Assembly (NCBI RefSeq): GCF_030160835.1
Contig: NZ_BSPC01000058.1
Location: 62,001-126,000 of the forward strand
Direction of reading: 5' to 3'
DNA from: Labrys miyagiensis
GTDB lineage: Bacteria; Pseudomonadota; Alphaproteobacteria; Rhizobiales; Labraceae
DNA: 64,000 nucleotides
Within the stretch, counting starts at the first letter, position 1; every line of letters starts with the position of its first letter. The notes below the pieces were generated by a model that searched no databases, was not told the origin of the DNA, and saw nothing but the letters and a program-made list of their open reading frames with translations. Position numbers and translations under genes: made by a program. Shown one piece after another: positions 28,687 to 37,345 of the stretch.

Positions 28687-29340
28687 TCAGTCCCGATCGG
28701 GGGCGCCAAGGGGGAAGTAGTGACGATAGGGACGTGCATCATCGACCGCCCGCTTCACCGAGGGGCGAGCCAGCAGCCGCGAGCGATAGGCGCGCAGAAC
28801 CGGATATTGCGGCCCGATCTCATGGGTCCAGTCAGCATAGAAGAGGAACGGCGCTGCGCCGCAATCGGCGAGCGAGAAGGTCTCGCCCGCGGCCCAGCTG
28901 CGCCCCGCGAGCGTGGTCTCCAGCCAGCCATAGGCGGTGTCCAGCAGGCGCTTTGCCTCGGCAACGCCGCGTGGATCGCGCTCGGCCTCGGGCCGAAGGC
29001 TGTCATACACCACCCTCTGTTGCGGATGGGAGACATAGTGATCGAAGACACGGTCGAGGATGCGCACCTCCAGCGCCGCCTTCGGATCATCTGGCAGCAT
29101 CGGCGCAGGGCCGGGATGATAGAGCTGCAGATATTCGATGATGCAGCTGGTCTCGATCACCGTCCGATCGCCGTCGGTTAGGATGGGGAAACGCTTGAGC
29201 GACGACAGCGCTTCGAGCTCGGCCATGCTCCCGGCGTCCTCCAGCATGCGAAAGGTGAAGGGCGTGGCGTTCTCATAGAGGGCGATCAACACCTTCCAGC
29301 AATTGGACGAGAAGGGATGAGCGTAGAGCGTCAGCGCCAT
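28687..29340 (-). CDS. Glutathione S-transferase family protein
   Basis: Cytoplasmic 217-aa GST with an N-terminal thioredoxin fold (LYAHPFSSNCWKV, 5-17) and the glutathione-binding ETSCIIEYL segment near 62-70. A C-terminal all-helical domain contains the GETFSLADCGAAPFL N-capping motif. It conjugates or reduces electrophiles with glutathione. First gene of a two-gene unit with the NTF2-like protein, divergent from an HxlR regulator, so probably inducible by its substrate. Confidence 0.9.
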   Translation of the reverse strand: MALTLYAHPFSSNCWKVLIALYENATPFTFRMLEDAGSMAELEALSSLKRFPILTDGDRTVIETSCIIEYLQLYHPGPAPMLPDDPKAALEVRILDRVFDHYVSHPQQRVVYDSLRPEAERDPRGVAEAKRLLDTAYGWLETTLAGRSWAAGETFSLADCGAAPFLFYADWTHEIGPQYPVLRAYRSRLLARPSVKRAVDDARPYRHYFPLGAPDRD

Positions 29341-29353
29341 TGCGGCTCTCCTG

Positions 29354-29387
29354 CAACTGAAATCCGATTGCGATTTGCAATCAGTTG
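29354..29387. promoter_or_regulatory. Candidate HxlR operator region
   Basis: The 97-bp gap between the divergent GST and HxlR genes contains CAACTGA...TCAGTTG (29354-29360 and 29381-29387) and an internal GATTGC-N5-GCAATC (29366-29382). Their dyad centres differ, so these may be two overlapping sites. Placement suits control of both genes. Confidence 0.5.
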
Positions 29388-29437
29388 TCTTTTACGTCGA
29401 CTGATCCTATTTTGCAAGCAGTGTCGAGAGGATTTCC

Positions 29438-29950
29438 ATGGATGCGTCGCACAGGTCGGGCTGCCCGATCAATCTGACCATCGAAATGCTGGGGGACCGC
29501 TGGAGCCTGATCATCATCCGCGACGTGATGTTCGGCAACCGGCGTCATTATCGCGAGCTTCTGAACCAATCCGAGGAAGGCATCGCCTCCAACATCCTGG
29601 CGGACAGGCTGAAGCGCCTGGTCGATTTCGGCCTGCTCAGCCGCCGCGACGATCCGAGCCACAAGCAGAAGGCGATCTACAGCCTCACCGAGCCCGCGAT
29701 CCAGCTGGTGCCGCTCCTCGCCCATATGGGCGCCTGGGGCCGCCGGCATACGCCCGTATCCGAGGCTCTTTCCATCCGCGCCCAACTGCTGGAGGAAGGC
29801 GGCCAGCCGCTGTGGGATGCCTTCATGGACGAATTGCGCATGATGCATCTGGGCGCGCCCGACCCGGGCCGTTCGGTCTTCGCCGAGCTGCAGGCGGCTT
29901 ACAAGGAGGTCTGCGCGAGGACGGCGGAGCCTAGCGCGTCGACGGTCTGA
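29438..29950 (+). CDS. HxlR family transcriptional regulator
   Basis: Winged-helix regulator of 170 aa with the HxlR signature: CPINLTIEMLGDRWSLIIIR (9-28) including the redox- or aldehyde-sensing Cys9. This is followed by IASNILADRLKRLVDFGLLSR as the HTH and wing. The C-terminal extension (from about 110) is longer than the minimal family. It probably regulates the divergent GST operon in response to an electrophile or quinone. Confidence 0.9.
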   Translation: MDASHRSGCPINLTIEMLGDRWSLIIIRDVMFGNRRHYRELLNQSEEGIASNILADRLKRLVDFGLLSRRDDPSHKQKAIYSLTEPAIQLVPLLAHMGAWGRRHTPVSEALSIRAQLLEEGGQPLWDAFMDELRMMHLGAPDPGRSVFAELQAAYKEVCARTAEPSASTV

Positions 29951-30146
29951 TTGGGAAATGGCGACCGACCACGGATGGTTCGAGCAGGCTGGAGGCCTGT
30001 CGCTATGTGCAAAGAGATGGCCAAACGCGGAGTGGCGGTCACTGACCCCCATCTTCCTCCCTGGCAAGTGTCTCGTTTCCAAGGTTGTCGATCGGAGATT
30101 GACACTCCACTCCTGCGCTTTGCCTTGCAAGGCTAGCGCCTAATGG

Positions 30147-31094
30147 CTAGATCCCCGCGCCCCAGTCATTCTCCGGACGCGGCGACAGCGCCGAAAGATC
30201 GTAGAGCGTGTCGCGGTAGAGCGTGGTGATCCAGTTCATGAACATCAGATAGCCATAAGCCCGCCAGGTGTTGGCGGGATCGGCGGCGGCGCTGTTGCCG
30301 GGGAAGTAATTGTGAGGCAGCGCCGTGGTCGGATTGAGCGAGACGTCGCGCGTGAACTCGTTGCGCAGGGTCTCGGTGTCGTATTCGAGATGGTTGAAGC
30401 AGAACACATCGCCCGTCGGCACATGCTCGACCAGGCCGATGCCCGTCTGCGGGGAGTCGGCAAGCACGCGCAGTTCCGGCTTGGCCGCAATGCCCCGAGG
30501 ATCGACTCCGGTCCAGCGAGATACCGGCGTCGGGAAGCTGTCGGGAAAGCCGCGCATCAGTTCGGAGCGCGGCGCCTGCACACGCTGCTCGAACACGCCG
30601 AACAGTTTTTCGGGATACTGGATCTTCTCAACGCCATAAGCGGCATAAAGCAGCGCCTGTCCGCCCCAGCAGATGCCGAAACGCCGGAACACGTTGGTGC
30701 GCGACCAGGCCAGGATCTCCTTGAGCTCCGTCCAGTAATCCACCTTCTCGAAAGGCAGGGTTTCGACAGGCGCACCGGTGACGATCATCCCGTCGAAGCG
30801 CTCGTCCTTCACTTCGTCGAGGGTGCGGTAGAAGGCCTTCAAATGCTCGAAGGGCGTGTTGCGGGGCTGATAGGTCGCGGTGGTGAGTAGGCTCAATTCG
30901 ATCTGCAGCGGCGTATGGCTGAGCAGCCGCGCAATCTGCACCTCGGTCGCGATCTTGGTCGGCATCAAATTGAGCAGGAGGATGCGCAATGGCCGGATAT
31001 CCTGCCGCAGTGCGGTGGCATCCGGGATGACCTCGACGCCTTCCTGCTGAAGTGCGGCTTCCGCGGGGGACCGATCGGGAACTTTGATAGGCAT
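30147..31094 (-). CDS. metA: Homoserine O-acyltransferase MetA (predicted acetyl-CoA specific)
   Basis: First dedicated enzyme of methionine synthesis, 315 aa. The catalytic triad falls at the canonical positions: Cys142 (FGICWGGQ), His235 and Glu237 (FNHLEYD). Residue 111 is Glu (TGAPVETLPFEKVDYW). In characterised MetA proteins Glu111 confers acetyl-CoA use, whereas Gly111 gives succinyl-CoA use, so this is predicted to be homoserine O-acetyltransferase despite the MetA fold. The long GC-rich leader upstream may hold a regulatory RNA. Confidence 0.93.
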   Translation of the reverse strand: MPIKVPDRSPAEAALQQEGVEVIPDATALRQDIRPLRILLLNLMPTKIATEVQIARLLSHTPLQIELSLLTTATYQPRNTPFEHLKAFYRTLDEVKDERFDGMIVTGAPVETLPFEKVDYWTELKEILAWSRTNVFRRFGICWGGQALLYAAYGVEKIQYPEKLFGVFEQRVQAPRSELMRGFPDSFPTPVSRWTGVDPRGIAAKPELRVLADSPQTGIGLVEHVPTGDVFCFNHLEYDTETLRNEFTRDVSLNPTTALPHNYFPGNSAAADPANTWRAYGYLMFMNWITTLYRDTLYDLSALSPRPENDWGAGI

Positions 31095-31200
31095 ACTCGT
31101 AACTTCCTTGCGGTTGCCCGCAGAACTGTCAGAACGCGCCGCGACGCCCGTTAGCTGGCCCGCGGCAGCGACGCGGGTACCGGATGAGCGCTCAGCGGCT
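31095..31200 (-). promoter_or_regulatory. Structured 5' leader of metA
   Basis: On the minus strand the leader contains a TGAGCGCTCA palindrome (31185-31194) and a CCCGCG-N7-CGCGGG stem-loop. A CCAGCTAACGGG segment, then a GCAAGGAAG ribosome site, lie before the ATG. SAM-binding leaders are common before metA in alphaproteobacteria, and AGCTAA resembles the 3' element of SAM-II. The upstream TGATTT core was not found, so identity is unproven. Confidence 0.35.
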
Positions 31201-31357
31201 ATCTAAATCTTTTTGGCGAATTGTTAAGGGCAGGGCTTTTCAGAAACGGACCGTGCCTGCCTTACAAGCAACCATACGGGAGCGAAAGCCGCTGGATCGG
31301 GACCTTCGCAAAGCTCGCCCATAGGCACCGATCGAAAAAAGAGGATACCCTCGCCTT

Positions 31358-32230
31358 TCAGCCCTTCCGCTCCAGCCGCGCCACCAGGCTCGAGGTGTCC
31401 CAGCGCTTGCCGCCCATCACCTGAACGTCCGCGTAGAACTGGTCGACGAGCGCCGTCACCGGTAGCTGGGCGCCGGTGTGGCGGGCGGTGGCGAGGCAGA
31501 TGCCGAGGTCCTTGCGCATCCAGTCGACCGCGAAGCCGAAATCGAACTTGCCCTCGTTCATGGTCTTCCAGCGGTTCTCCATCTGCCAGGACTGGGCGGC
31601 ACCCTTCGAGATCACGCCCATCACCTTTTCAAGGTCGAGACCGGCCTTCCTGGCGAAGTGGATGCCCTCCGACAGGCCCTGTACCAGGCCGGCGATGCAG
31701 ATCTGGTTGACCATCTTGGTGAGCTGGCCGGCGCCGGCAGGGCCCATGAGCTGGCAGGCCTTCGCGTAATGGGCGATCACCGGCTCGGCCTTGGCATAGA
31801 CATCGGGATCGCCGCCGCACATCACGCCCAGGGCTCCGTTCTCGGCTCCCGCCTGGCCGCCCGAGACGGGCGCATCGACGAAGCCGAGGCCGAGCTTGCC
31901 GGCGGCCTCGTAAAGCTCGCGGGCGACATCGGCCGAGGCGGTGGTGTGGTCGACGAAGATGGCGCCCTTCCTCATGCCGGAAAAGGCGCCGTCCGGGCCT
32001 GTCGTCACCGAGCGCAGATCGTCGTCATTGCCGACGCAGGCGAAGACGATGTCGGCATCCCCAGCGGCCTCAGCCGGGGTCGGCGCGCTGGCATTGCCGT
32101 ATTTCTCGACCCAGGCCTGCGCCTTGGCGGCGCTGCGGTTGTAGACGGTCACCTCATGGCCACCGCGCACGGCAAGATGCCCCGCCATCGGAAAGCCCAT
32201 CACGCCAAGGCCGAGAAACGCCACTTTCAT
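31358..32230 (-). CDS. 3-hydroxyisobutyrate dehydrogenase family oxidoreductase
   Basis: NAD(P)-dependent beta-hydroxyacid dehydrogenase of 290 aa. Rossmann motif GLGVMG is at 7-12, substrate-binding DAPVSGGQAGAENG at 119-132 and catalytic Lys172 in GQLTKMVNQ. It oxidises or reduces a short beta-hydroxy acid such as tartronate semialdehyde, 3-hydroxyisobutyrate or a succinic semialdehyde analogue. The specificity cannot be read from sequence. It lies between metA and an orphan binding protein, 47 bp from the latter on the same strand. Confidence 0.88.
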   Translation of the reverse strand: MKVAFLGLGVMGFPMAGHLAVRGGHEVTVYNRSAAKAQAWVEKYGNASAPTPAEAAGDADIVFACVGNDDDLRSVTTGPDGAFSGMRKGAIFVDHTTASADVARELYEAAGKLGLGFVDAPVSGGQAGAENGALGVMCGGDPDVYAKAEPVIAHYAKACQLMGPAGAGQLTKMVNQICIAGLVQGLSEGIHFARKAGLDLEKVMGVISKGAAQSWQMENRWKTMNEGKFDFGFAVDWMRKDLGICLATARHTGAQLPVTALVDQFYADVQVMGGKRWDTSSLVARLERKG

Positions 32231-32277
32231 CGCAAAACTCCGGGATCTGAGCGGCAGGCCGTGGCCGCCGGTTTGAA

Positions 32278-33063
32278 TCAGTAAATCGAGAAGGGGAAAT
32301 ATTTGTCGTTGATGGTCTTGTACGTACCATCCGCGACGATATCGGCAATTGCCTTGTTCAGTTTTTCCTTCAGATCCGTGTCATTCTTGCGAAGGGCGAT
32401 GGCCTCGCCCTCGCCGAAATATTTGGCGTAGCGCACGAGATCGGCGTCCGCCTTCACCTCGCAGCACAGGCTGTCCGGCCGGCTCAGCCAATTGGAGAGC
32501 AGGATCTTGTCGGCGAAGACGGCATCGAGCTTGCCGATGACGAGATCGGCATCCGCCTCGTCCTGCGTCTGATAGAGCTTGACCTGCGCCCCGCCCGACT
32601 GGATTTCGCCCTTGAGGAAGGCAGCCTGCACGGTATCGGCCTGCACGCCGATCACCTTGTCCTTCAGGCCCGGGGCGTCCCAGGCCGTGATCTTGCTGTC
32701 CTTTCGGGCGGCGAAGCTCGACGGGCGGTCGTAATATTTGTCGGTGAAGGCAACCTGGCGCTTGCGGTCCTCGGTGATCGCCATGGAGGAAACCACCGCA
32801 TCATATTTGCCGGCATTGAGGGCGGGAATCAGGGCGTCCCAATTCGCGGCCTCGATGCTGCATTGCGCCTGCATCCTGGCGCAAAGAGCCTTGGCGATAT
32901 CCACGTCGAAACCGCCGGGCTGGTCCTGCGCATCGAGATAGTTGAAGGGGGCGTAATCGGCCTCGGTGGCGATCCTGATCATCTTCCAGTCCTTGGCCAT
33001 CGCGGGGCCGGCCAGCAGCATCAGTCCCGCGAGGCTGGCGGCGAGGAAGCGGATCACGCGCAT
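32278..33063 (-). CDS. Family-3 (amino-acid type) substrate-binding protein, orphan
   Basis: Periplasmic 261-aa protein with signal peptide cleaved after AMA near residue 23. It has the PBPb/SBP_bac_3 signature (IATEADYAPFNYLDA and GFDVDIAKALCARM). It probably binds a basic or polar amino acid. No permease or ATPase gene is adjacent, so it must work with a transporter encoded elsewhere or act as a sensor component. Encoded upstream of the dehydrogenase gene. Confidence 0.9.
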   Translation of the reverse strand: MRVIRFLAASLAGLMLLAGPAMAKDWKMIRIATEADYAPFNYLDAQDQPGGFDVDIAKALCARMQAQCSIEAANWDALIPALNAGKYDAVVSSMAITEDRKRQVAFTDKYYDRPSSFAARKDSKITAWDAPGLKDKVIGVQADTVQAAFLKGEIQSGGAQVKLYQTQDEADADLVIGKLDAVFADKILLSNWLSRPDSLCCEVKADADLVRYAKYFGEGEAIALRKNDTDLKEKLNKAIADIVADGTYKTINDKYFPFSIY

Positions 33064-33113
33064 GTCGTACCCTGCTCTGTCATGTCAGGCAGTCGGTCAC
33101 GCAAATGTGGCGT

Positions 33114-33362
33114 TCATATGCGGCTGCGCCGCCTCGTGCGCACACGCGACGCCATCATGGCGTCGTGAGCCTCTCGGGCGGCCTGGAGCGCCGGTGTCTG
33201 GCTGAAGCGGGATGGCAGCGTGTCCATCAGGGCCAGGCGTTCGGGCTCGCCCATCTCCACCCAACGGCCGATCTCGAGGCTGGTGCGGCCGCAGCCTATG
33301 CAAAAGCCGGTGGCCGGGTCGATCCGGCAAATCGTGATGCAAGGGGTAGAGGTGATCTGCAT
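33114..33362 (-). CDS. DUF1289 domain protein
   Basis: Protein of 82 aa with the DUF1289 four-Cys pattern Cys8-x3-Cys12-x8-Cys21-x2-Cys24 ([20 protein letters not shown]), which probably binds a metal or Fe-S cluster. This is followed by [12 protein letters not shown]. Function unknown in the family. It ends in a basic tail. It lies 31 bp downstream of cobS on the same strand. Confidence 0.85.
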   Translation of the reverse strand: MQITSTPCITICRIDPATGFCIGCGRTSLEIGRWVEMGEPERLALMDTLPSRFSQTPALQAAREAHDAMMASRVRTRRRSRI

Positions 33363-33392
33363 GAAACCAGGATTCTCTTCACTCGTTCCTAT

Positions 33393-34211
33393 TTAGGCGT
33401 GCCAGCCGAGCGGCGCCAGTGCCCCGGCAAGAAAGGCGATCTCCGCCAGCATGACGGCCGCCCCGCAGACATCGCCGGTCTGGCCGCCGATCTGCCTTTC
33501 GGCGAGCCGGGCGACACCATAGGCGGCCAGGAAGCCGAGCGCCGGCGCCAGGATCGCGGCGATATGGCCGGTCCCAAGCCAGGCCAGGACGGCCCCGGCG
33601 ATCAGGGCGGGAATCCCGCCGAGCCGCCAGGCGTCCAGCGACAGCCGCCCCGCCGCGGCACCAGCGCCGTCGCTGCGGGCGGGCGGCAGCAGCACGAGAG
33701 GCAGCAGCCCGGCGATACGCGAGACGGCAACGGCGGCGAGAAGCACCAGACCGGCCCAGAATGCGCCGGTAGCTGTGACGAGGGCGGCGAGCAGCGAGAT
33801 CTTTGCCGCCAGTCCAAGCACCAGCGTCGTCGCGCCATAAGAGCCGATGCGCGAATCGCGCATGATCTCGAGCTTGCGCTCCATCGTCCTCCCGCCGCCG
33901 AACCCATCGGCGAGATCGGCGAGACCATCCTCATGGAGAGCGCCCGTCATCACCACCAGCGCGGCGACGGCGAAGATGGCCGAAGGCGTAGCCGGCAGCC
34001 CCAGGAGGCTGGCGAGCACCAGCACGATAGCAGCAACGACACCGAGCACGGCCCCCGCCAGCGGCGTCACCGGGGCCAGATTCTCCATATCCGGCCGCCC
34101 ATGCGGATCCGCCTCGAAATCGAACGCCGGCACGGGCAGGCGCGACCAGAAGCGCAGGGCCTGGACAAAGCTGGCGGGAATATCGTTCACGGGAGAAGCG
34201 GTTCCGGACAA
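33393..34211 (-). CDS. cobS: Adenosylcobinamide-GDP ribazoletransferase CobS
   Basis: Integral-membrane cobalamin synthase of 272 aa that joins adenosylcobinamide-GDP and alpha-ribazole. The N-terminal FWSRLPVP motif (21-28), HEDGLADLADG (93-103) and RDSRIGSYG are diagnostic, with about seven hydrophobic segments. It is divergent from cobT, its partner in nucleotide-loop assembly, with a repeat element in the gap. Confidence 0.94.
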   Translation of the reverse strand: MSGTASPVNDIPASFVQALRFWSRLPVPAFDFEADPHGRPDMENLAPVTPLAGAVLGVVAAIVLVLASLLGLPATPSAIFAVAALVVMTGALHEDGLADLADGFGGGRTMERKLEIMRDSRIGSYGATTLVLGLAAKISLLAALVTATGAFWAGLVLLAAVAVSRIAGLLPLVLLPPARSDGAGAAAGRLSLDAWRLGGIPALIAGAVLAWLGTGHIAAILAPALGFLAAYGVARLAERQIGGQTGDVCGAAVMLAEIAFLAGALAPLGWHA

Positions 34212-34286
34212 TCATCGGGAGAGCACAGCCGTGCCTTGTATTGGCCTCTCATGTCAAATGAAGAGTGATGCTCGGGAGCGGCGCAT

Positions 34287-34433
34287 CGTCATTCCGGGCG
34301 ACCGTATCCTCACAAGCTTCGCTTGTGAGTGGAGACCCGGAATCCATGAACACAAACCTCAAAAGACAGTGTTATGGATTAAGGACAGTGTTCATGGATT
34401 CCGGCCTTCCGCTTCGCTCCAGCCGGAATGATG
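34287..34433. repeat. Nested palindromic repeat between cobS and cobT
   Basis: Outer ends CGTCATTCCGG and CCGGAATGATG. An inner perfect 17-bp pair (34337-34353 and 34388-34404) and a CTCACAAGC-N3-GCTTGTGAG hairpin (34309-34329) lie inside. The same hairpin occurs at 48084-48104. The spacer has two AGTGTT..ATGGATT direct repeats. The 381-bp gap otherwise shows only the cobT promoter region. Confidence 0.75.
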
Positions 34434-34592
34434 ATGCGTCCACGCTTGTTGACCAGACTCGCCGTCCCATTGCCCCGGCAAGTCATCCCTACCCGTCGCC
34501 CCCGGTGTAGCCATCGTCGCCTTGCGGCCTTTGCGCAAAGGCCGCGGCGGTCTATAAGCGCCACTTTCCCGCTCAACCGAAAGCACGTCCCC

Positions 34593-35618
34593 ATGGCTCT
34601 TGCCGGCACCGCCCTGCCCTTCGACGATATCCGCGATCTCGCCCGCGCCATGCCGGCCCTCGACAGCGAGGCGGTGGCCAAGGTGCGCCAGCGCGACAGC
34701 CAGCTCACCAAGCCGCCGGGCAGCCTGGGACGGCTGGAGAGCCTCGTCGAATGGCTCGCCGCGGTGCAGGGTAAGGCGACACCCACCGTGTCCCGCCCGC
34801 TGGTGGCGATCTTCGCCGGCAATCACGGCGTGGTGGCGCGTGGCGTCTCGCCCTATCCACAGGAAGTGACGCGGCAGATGCTGGAGAACTTCTCCGCCGG
34901 CGGGGCGGCGATCAACCAGATCTGCACCACCTTCGATCTCGGTCTCAAGGTCTTCGACCTCGCGCTCGATATCCCGACCGGCGACATCACCGTCGAGGCC
35001 GCGCTCGATGAGAAGGCCTGCGCCGCCACCATGGCCTTCGGCATGGAAGCGGTGTCGGGCGGCATCGACCTGCTCGTGCTCGGCGAGATGGGCATCGGCA
35101 ACACCACCATCGCCGCCGCGATCTATCACGCCCTCTACGGCGGCGAGGCGGGACATTGGGTCGGCCGTGGCACCGGCATCGACGATGCCGGTCTCGTCCG
35201 CAAGACGGCGGCTGTGCGCGATGCCGTCGCCTTCCACCAGAGCCATGTGAAGGATCCGCTGGAAGTGCTGCGGCGCCTTGGTGGTCGCGAGATCGCCGCC
35301 ATGGCCGGCGCCATCCTGGCCGCCCGCAGCCAGCGCATTCCGGTGGTGCTCGACGGCTATGTCGTCTGCGCCGCCGCCGCGGTCCTGCACGCCATGGATC
35401 CAGCTTTGCTCGACCATTGCGTCTCCGGCCATGTCTCAGCCGAAGGTGCCCATGCCGACGTGCTGGCACGCCTCGGCAAGAAGCCTTTGCTTGATCTTGG
35501 CATGCGACTCGGCGAAGGATCGGGCGCGGCGCTCGCCGTTTCGCTGATCAAGGCGGCATTGGCCTGCCATACCGGCATGGCGACGTTCGCGCAGGCCGGC
35601 GTGACCGACAAGGCGTAA
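34593..35618 (+). CDS. cobT: Nicotinate-nucleotide-dimethylbenzimidazole phosphoribosyltransferase CobT
   Basis: Cytoplasmic enzyme of 341 aa that makes alpha-ribazole phosphate for the lower cobalamin ligand. Diagnostic motifs are LTKPPGSLGRLE (about 35-46), FAGNHGVVARGVS, GEMGIGNTT and the C-terminal LGEGSGAALA with the catalytic Glu. The ATG at 34593 gives the family's usual N-terminal helix; longer frames upstream read through the repeat. Divergent from cobS. No cobalamin riboswitch is evident. Confidence 0.94.
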   Translation: MALAGTALPFDDIRDLARAMPALDSEAVAKVRQRDSQLTKPPGSLGRLESLVEWLAAVQGKATPTVSRPLVAIFAGNHGVVARGVSPYPQEVTRQMLENFSAGGAAINQICTTFDLGLKVFDLALDIPTGDITVEAALDEKACAATMAFGMEAVSGGIDLLVLGEMGIGNTTIAAAIYHALYGGEAGHWVGRGTGIDDAGLVRKTAAVRDAVAFHQSHVKDPLEVLRRLGGREIAAMAGAILAARSQRIPVVLDGYVVCAAAAVLHAMDPALLDHCVSGHVSAEGAHADVLARLGKKPLLDLGMRLGEGSGAALAVSLIKAALACHTGMATFAQAGVTDKA

Positions 35619-35714
35619 TAAAGCGTTACATTCTGTGTATGGATAAGGCAGTCTTTGCCGCAAAGTGATCACGATCGCACGTTAGACGCGAAAGGGGATC
35701 GAGGGAGTCTGTTG

Positions 35715-36014
35715 ATGTTGAGGACGATTACTGCCGCCGCCGCCCTGTTTGCCCTTGCGGTGCCCGCCCTTGCCGGAGACAAGACTGATCCGCGCTGCAG
35801 CCAATATGGCGAAGGCTTCATGTATTCGCCCGATACCGGCATGTGCATCAAGGTCAGCGGCGAATTGCGCGCCGATTACGGCATCCGCAGCCAGGCTGGC
35901 TTCGGCAAGCAGACCGGCTTTGGCTCCAGCGTCAAGGGCCAGATCGATGCGCGCGGCGAAACCGGCCTCGGTCCCTTCCGCGCGGTGATCGAACCGGCTG
36001 CCCGCAAGTATTGA
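35715..36014 (+). CDS. Mini-porin: N-terminal fragment of an alphaproteobacterial porin
   Basis: Only 99 aa, with a signal peptide cleaved after ALA near residue 20. It then has the PF02530-porin N-terminus with the paired Cys region (RCSQYGEGFMYSPDTGMCIK) and SGELRADYG. Full porins have 350-450 residues forming a 16-stranded barrel, so this cannot form a normal pore alone. The stop after ARKY is clean and no porin-like sequence continues downstream in any frame. Either a truncated relic or a genuine short periplasmic/outer-membrane protein. Confidence 0.7.
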   Translation: MLRTITAAAALFALAVPALAGDKTDPRCSQYGEGFMYSPDTGMCIKVSGELRADYGIRSQAGFGKQTGFGSSVKGQIDARGETGLGPFRAVIEPAARKY

Positions 36015-36417
36015 GACGGATCGGGCGCCATCGATTTGCGACGCCCCTCGTGAATTTTTACGACGACTGATTTTCATGACAGGAAATCCTGTCCACCTCC
36101 ACTGAAACCGCTTTGGCGAAAAATTGATTGCCTCCCCTGCTCGCCGTGTGCGTTTTCGCACAGACAGTTCAATCGATTTGTGTCGTCTGCCCGAGCTACG
36201 GGGCTTACGCGCGTCAACCTGCTTTCTTTAAGTTGAAGTCTGCGGATATTTTGGGTCATACCCGTCATGCGGGTAGGTAGTCCAAGGTGGCCGGCCTGCG
36301 TCGGCGCAATAAGAAAACAGACGACGCGGTCAACCAAAACAGAACAGACTTTGGCATGAGGCAGACACAGCATTCCTTCGCCCCGATAGGCATATCAGCA
36401 CGGCAGGAGGAACGGCC
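36015..36417. other. Intergenic region with three small hairpins
   Basis: No gene seen over about 400 bp. Hairpins are GACAGG-N4-CCTGTC (36078-36093), TGTGCG-N4-CGCACA (36148-36163) and TACCCG-N5-CGGGTA (36259-36275). The first is in position to terminate the mini-porin transcript. A small RNA is possible but unsupported. Confidence 0.45.
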
Positions 36418-37176
36418 ATGCGCGTGACCGTCGTGGGATGCGGCGATGCCTTCGGCTCCGGCGGAAGGTTCAACACCGCCAGCCTGGTTGAGATCGAGGA
36501 TGCGCATCAGGGCAAGCGCGTCTGCCTCCTGGATTGCGGTGCCACCACGATGACGGCGCTGAGCGCCATGGGCATCGACCCCGATTGCATCGACCTGATC
36601 ATGCTCACCCATCTGCATGGCGACCATTTCGGCGGCATTCCCTTCCTGCTGCTCGACGCACAGTGGGTGCGTAATCGCACCCGCTCGCTGCGCATCATCG
36701 GCCCGCCCGGCACGATCGAGCGTGTCTCCGTCACCATCGAGGCCCTGTTCGCCGGCGCCACCATGGAGACGCCCTGGAGCTTTGCCTGGAGCGTCGAGGA
36801 CATGGCGCCCGGCACCCAACGCGAGGCGCAGGGCTTTTCCATCAGTACGACCGAAGTGATCCATCCCTGCGGCGCGCCGGCCACCGCCGTGCGGCTCGAG
36901 GCCGGCGGCAAGGTCTTCGTGCATTCGGGCGACACGGAATGGACGGAAGCCCTCCCCGTCATCGCCAAGGGAGCCGACCTGCTCTTCCTCGAATGTTTCG
37001 CCATCGAGGAGACGCCGCCGCATCTCGACTATACGCGCCTGCTCGCCCGGCGCGGCGATTTCGACGCCAAGCGCGTGGTGCTGACCCATATGGGCCCAGA
37101 CATGCTCGATTATCGCGACCAGGTCGACCGGTCGCTGTTCGATCTGGCCGAAGACGGCATGGTGATCGACGTGTGA
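36418..37176 (+). CDS. MBL-fold metallo-hydrolase
   Basis: Cytoplasmic protein of 252 aa with the beta-lactamase-fold metal motif HLHGDH (65-70), a downstream HSGDTEWTE and a final THMGPDM, giving the usual binuclear zinc site. The VVGCGDAFGSGGRFNT start is typical of the RNase Z-like/phosphodiesterase subgroup (AtsA-type) rather than lactamases. AGGAGG precedes the ATG. The natural substrate is unknown. It stands alone. Confidence 0.88.
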   Translation: MRVTVVGCGDAFGSGGRFNTASLVEIEDAHQGKRVCLLDCGATTMTALSAMGIDPDCIDLIMLTHLHGDHFGGIPFLLLDAQWVRNRTRSLRIIGPPGTIERVSVTIEALFAGATMETPWSFAWSVEDMAPGTQREAQGFSISTTEVIHPCGAPATAVRLEAGGKVFVHSGDTEWTEALPVIAKGADLLFLECFAIEETPPHLDYTRLLARRGDFDAKRVVLTHMGPDMLDYRDQVDRSLFDLAEDGMVIDV

Positions 37177-37232
37177 GGCGGACTTGGGGGGCGGGTGCAG
37201 ACTCGACTCCTAACCCTGGCGCGGCAGGAAAC

Positions 37233-37295
37233 GTGCCGACCTGGAGGTCGGCACACCACAGTGGCGCCCTTGGTGTGCCGATCTCCGGATCGGCA
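37233..37295. repeat. Pair of TGTGCCGA palindromes
   Basis: Two hairpins, GTGCCGACC-N4-GGTCGGCAC (37233-37254) and GTGTGCCGATC-N4-GATCGGCA (37273-37295), whose outer sequences also pair with each other. Related to the hairpin at 18028-18055. It lies between convergent genes and may terminate both. Confidence 0.7.
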
Positions 37296-37345
37296 TGGAA
37301 CCGCAAACATCCCACGAAGAATCAGCTTTGAAGGCCCGTCGCCCC

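Noticed and set aside
31095-31230. SAM-II riboswitch upstream of metA
   Set aside because: AGCTAA is present, but the CGCGCTGATTT-type 5' core and matching P1 stem were not found, so only a generic structured leader is reported.
34212-34592. Cobalamin riboswitch before cobT or cobS
   Set aside because: GCCACT occurs once near 34560, but no B12 box or surrounding conserved stems; the region is mostly a dispersed palindrome.
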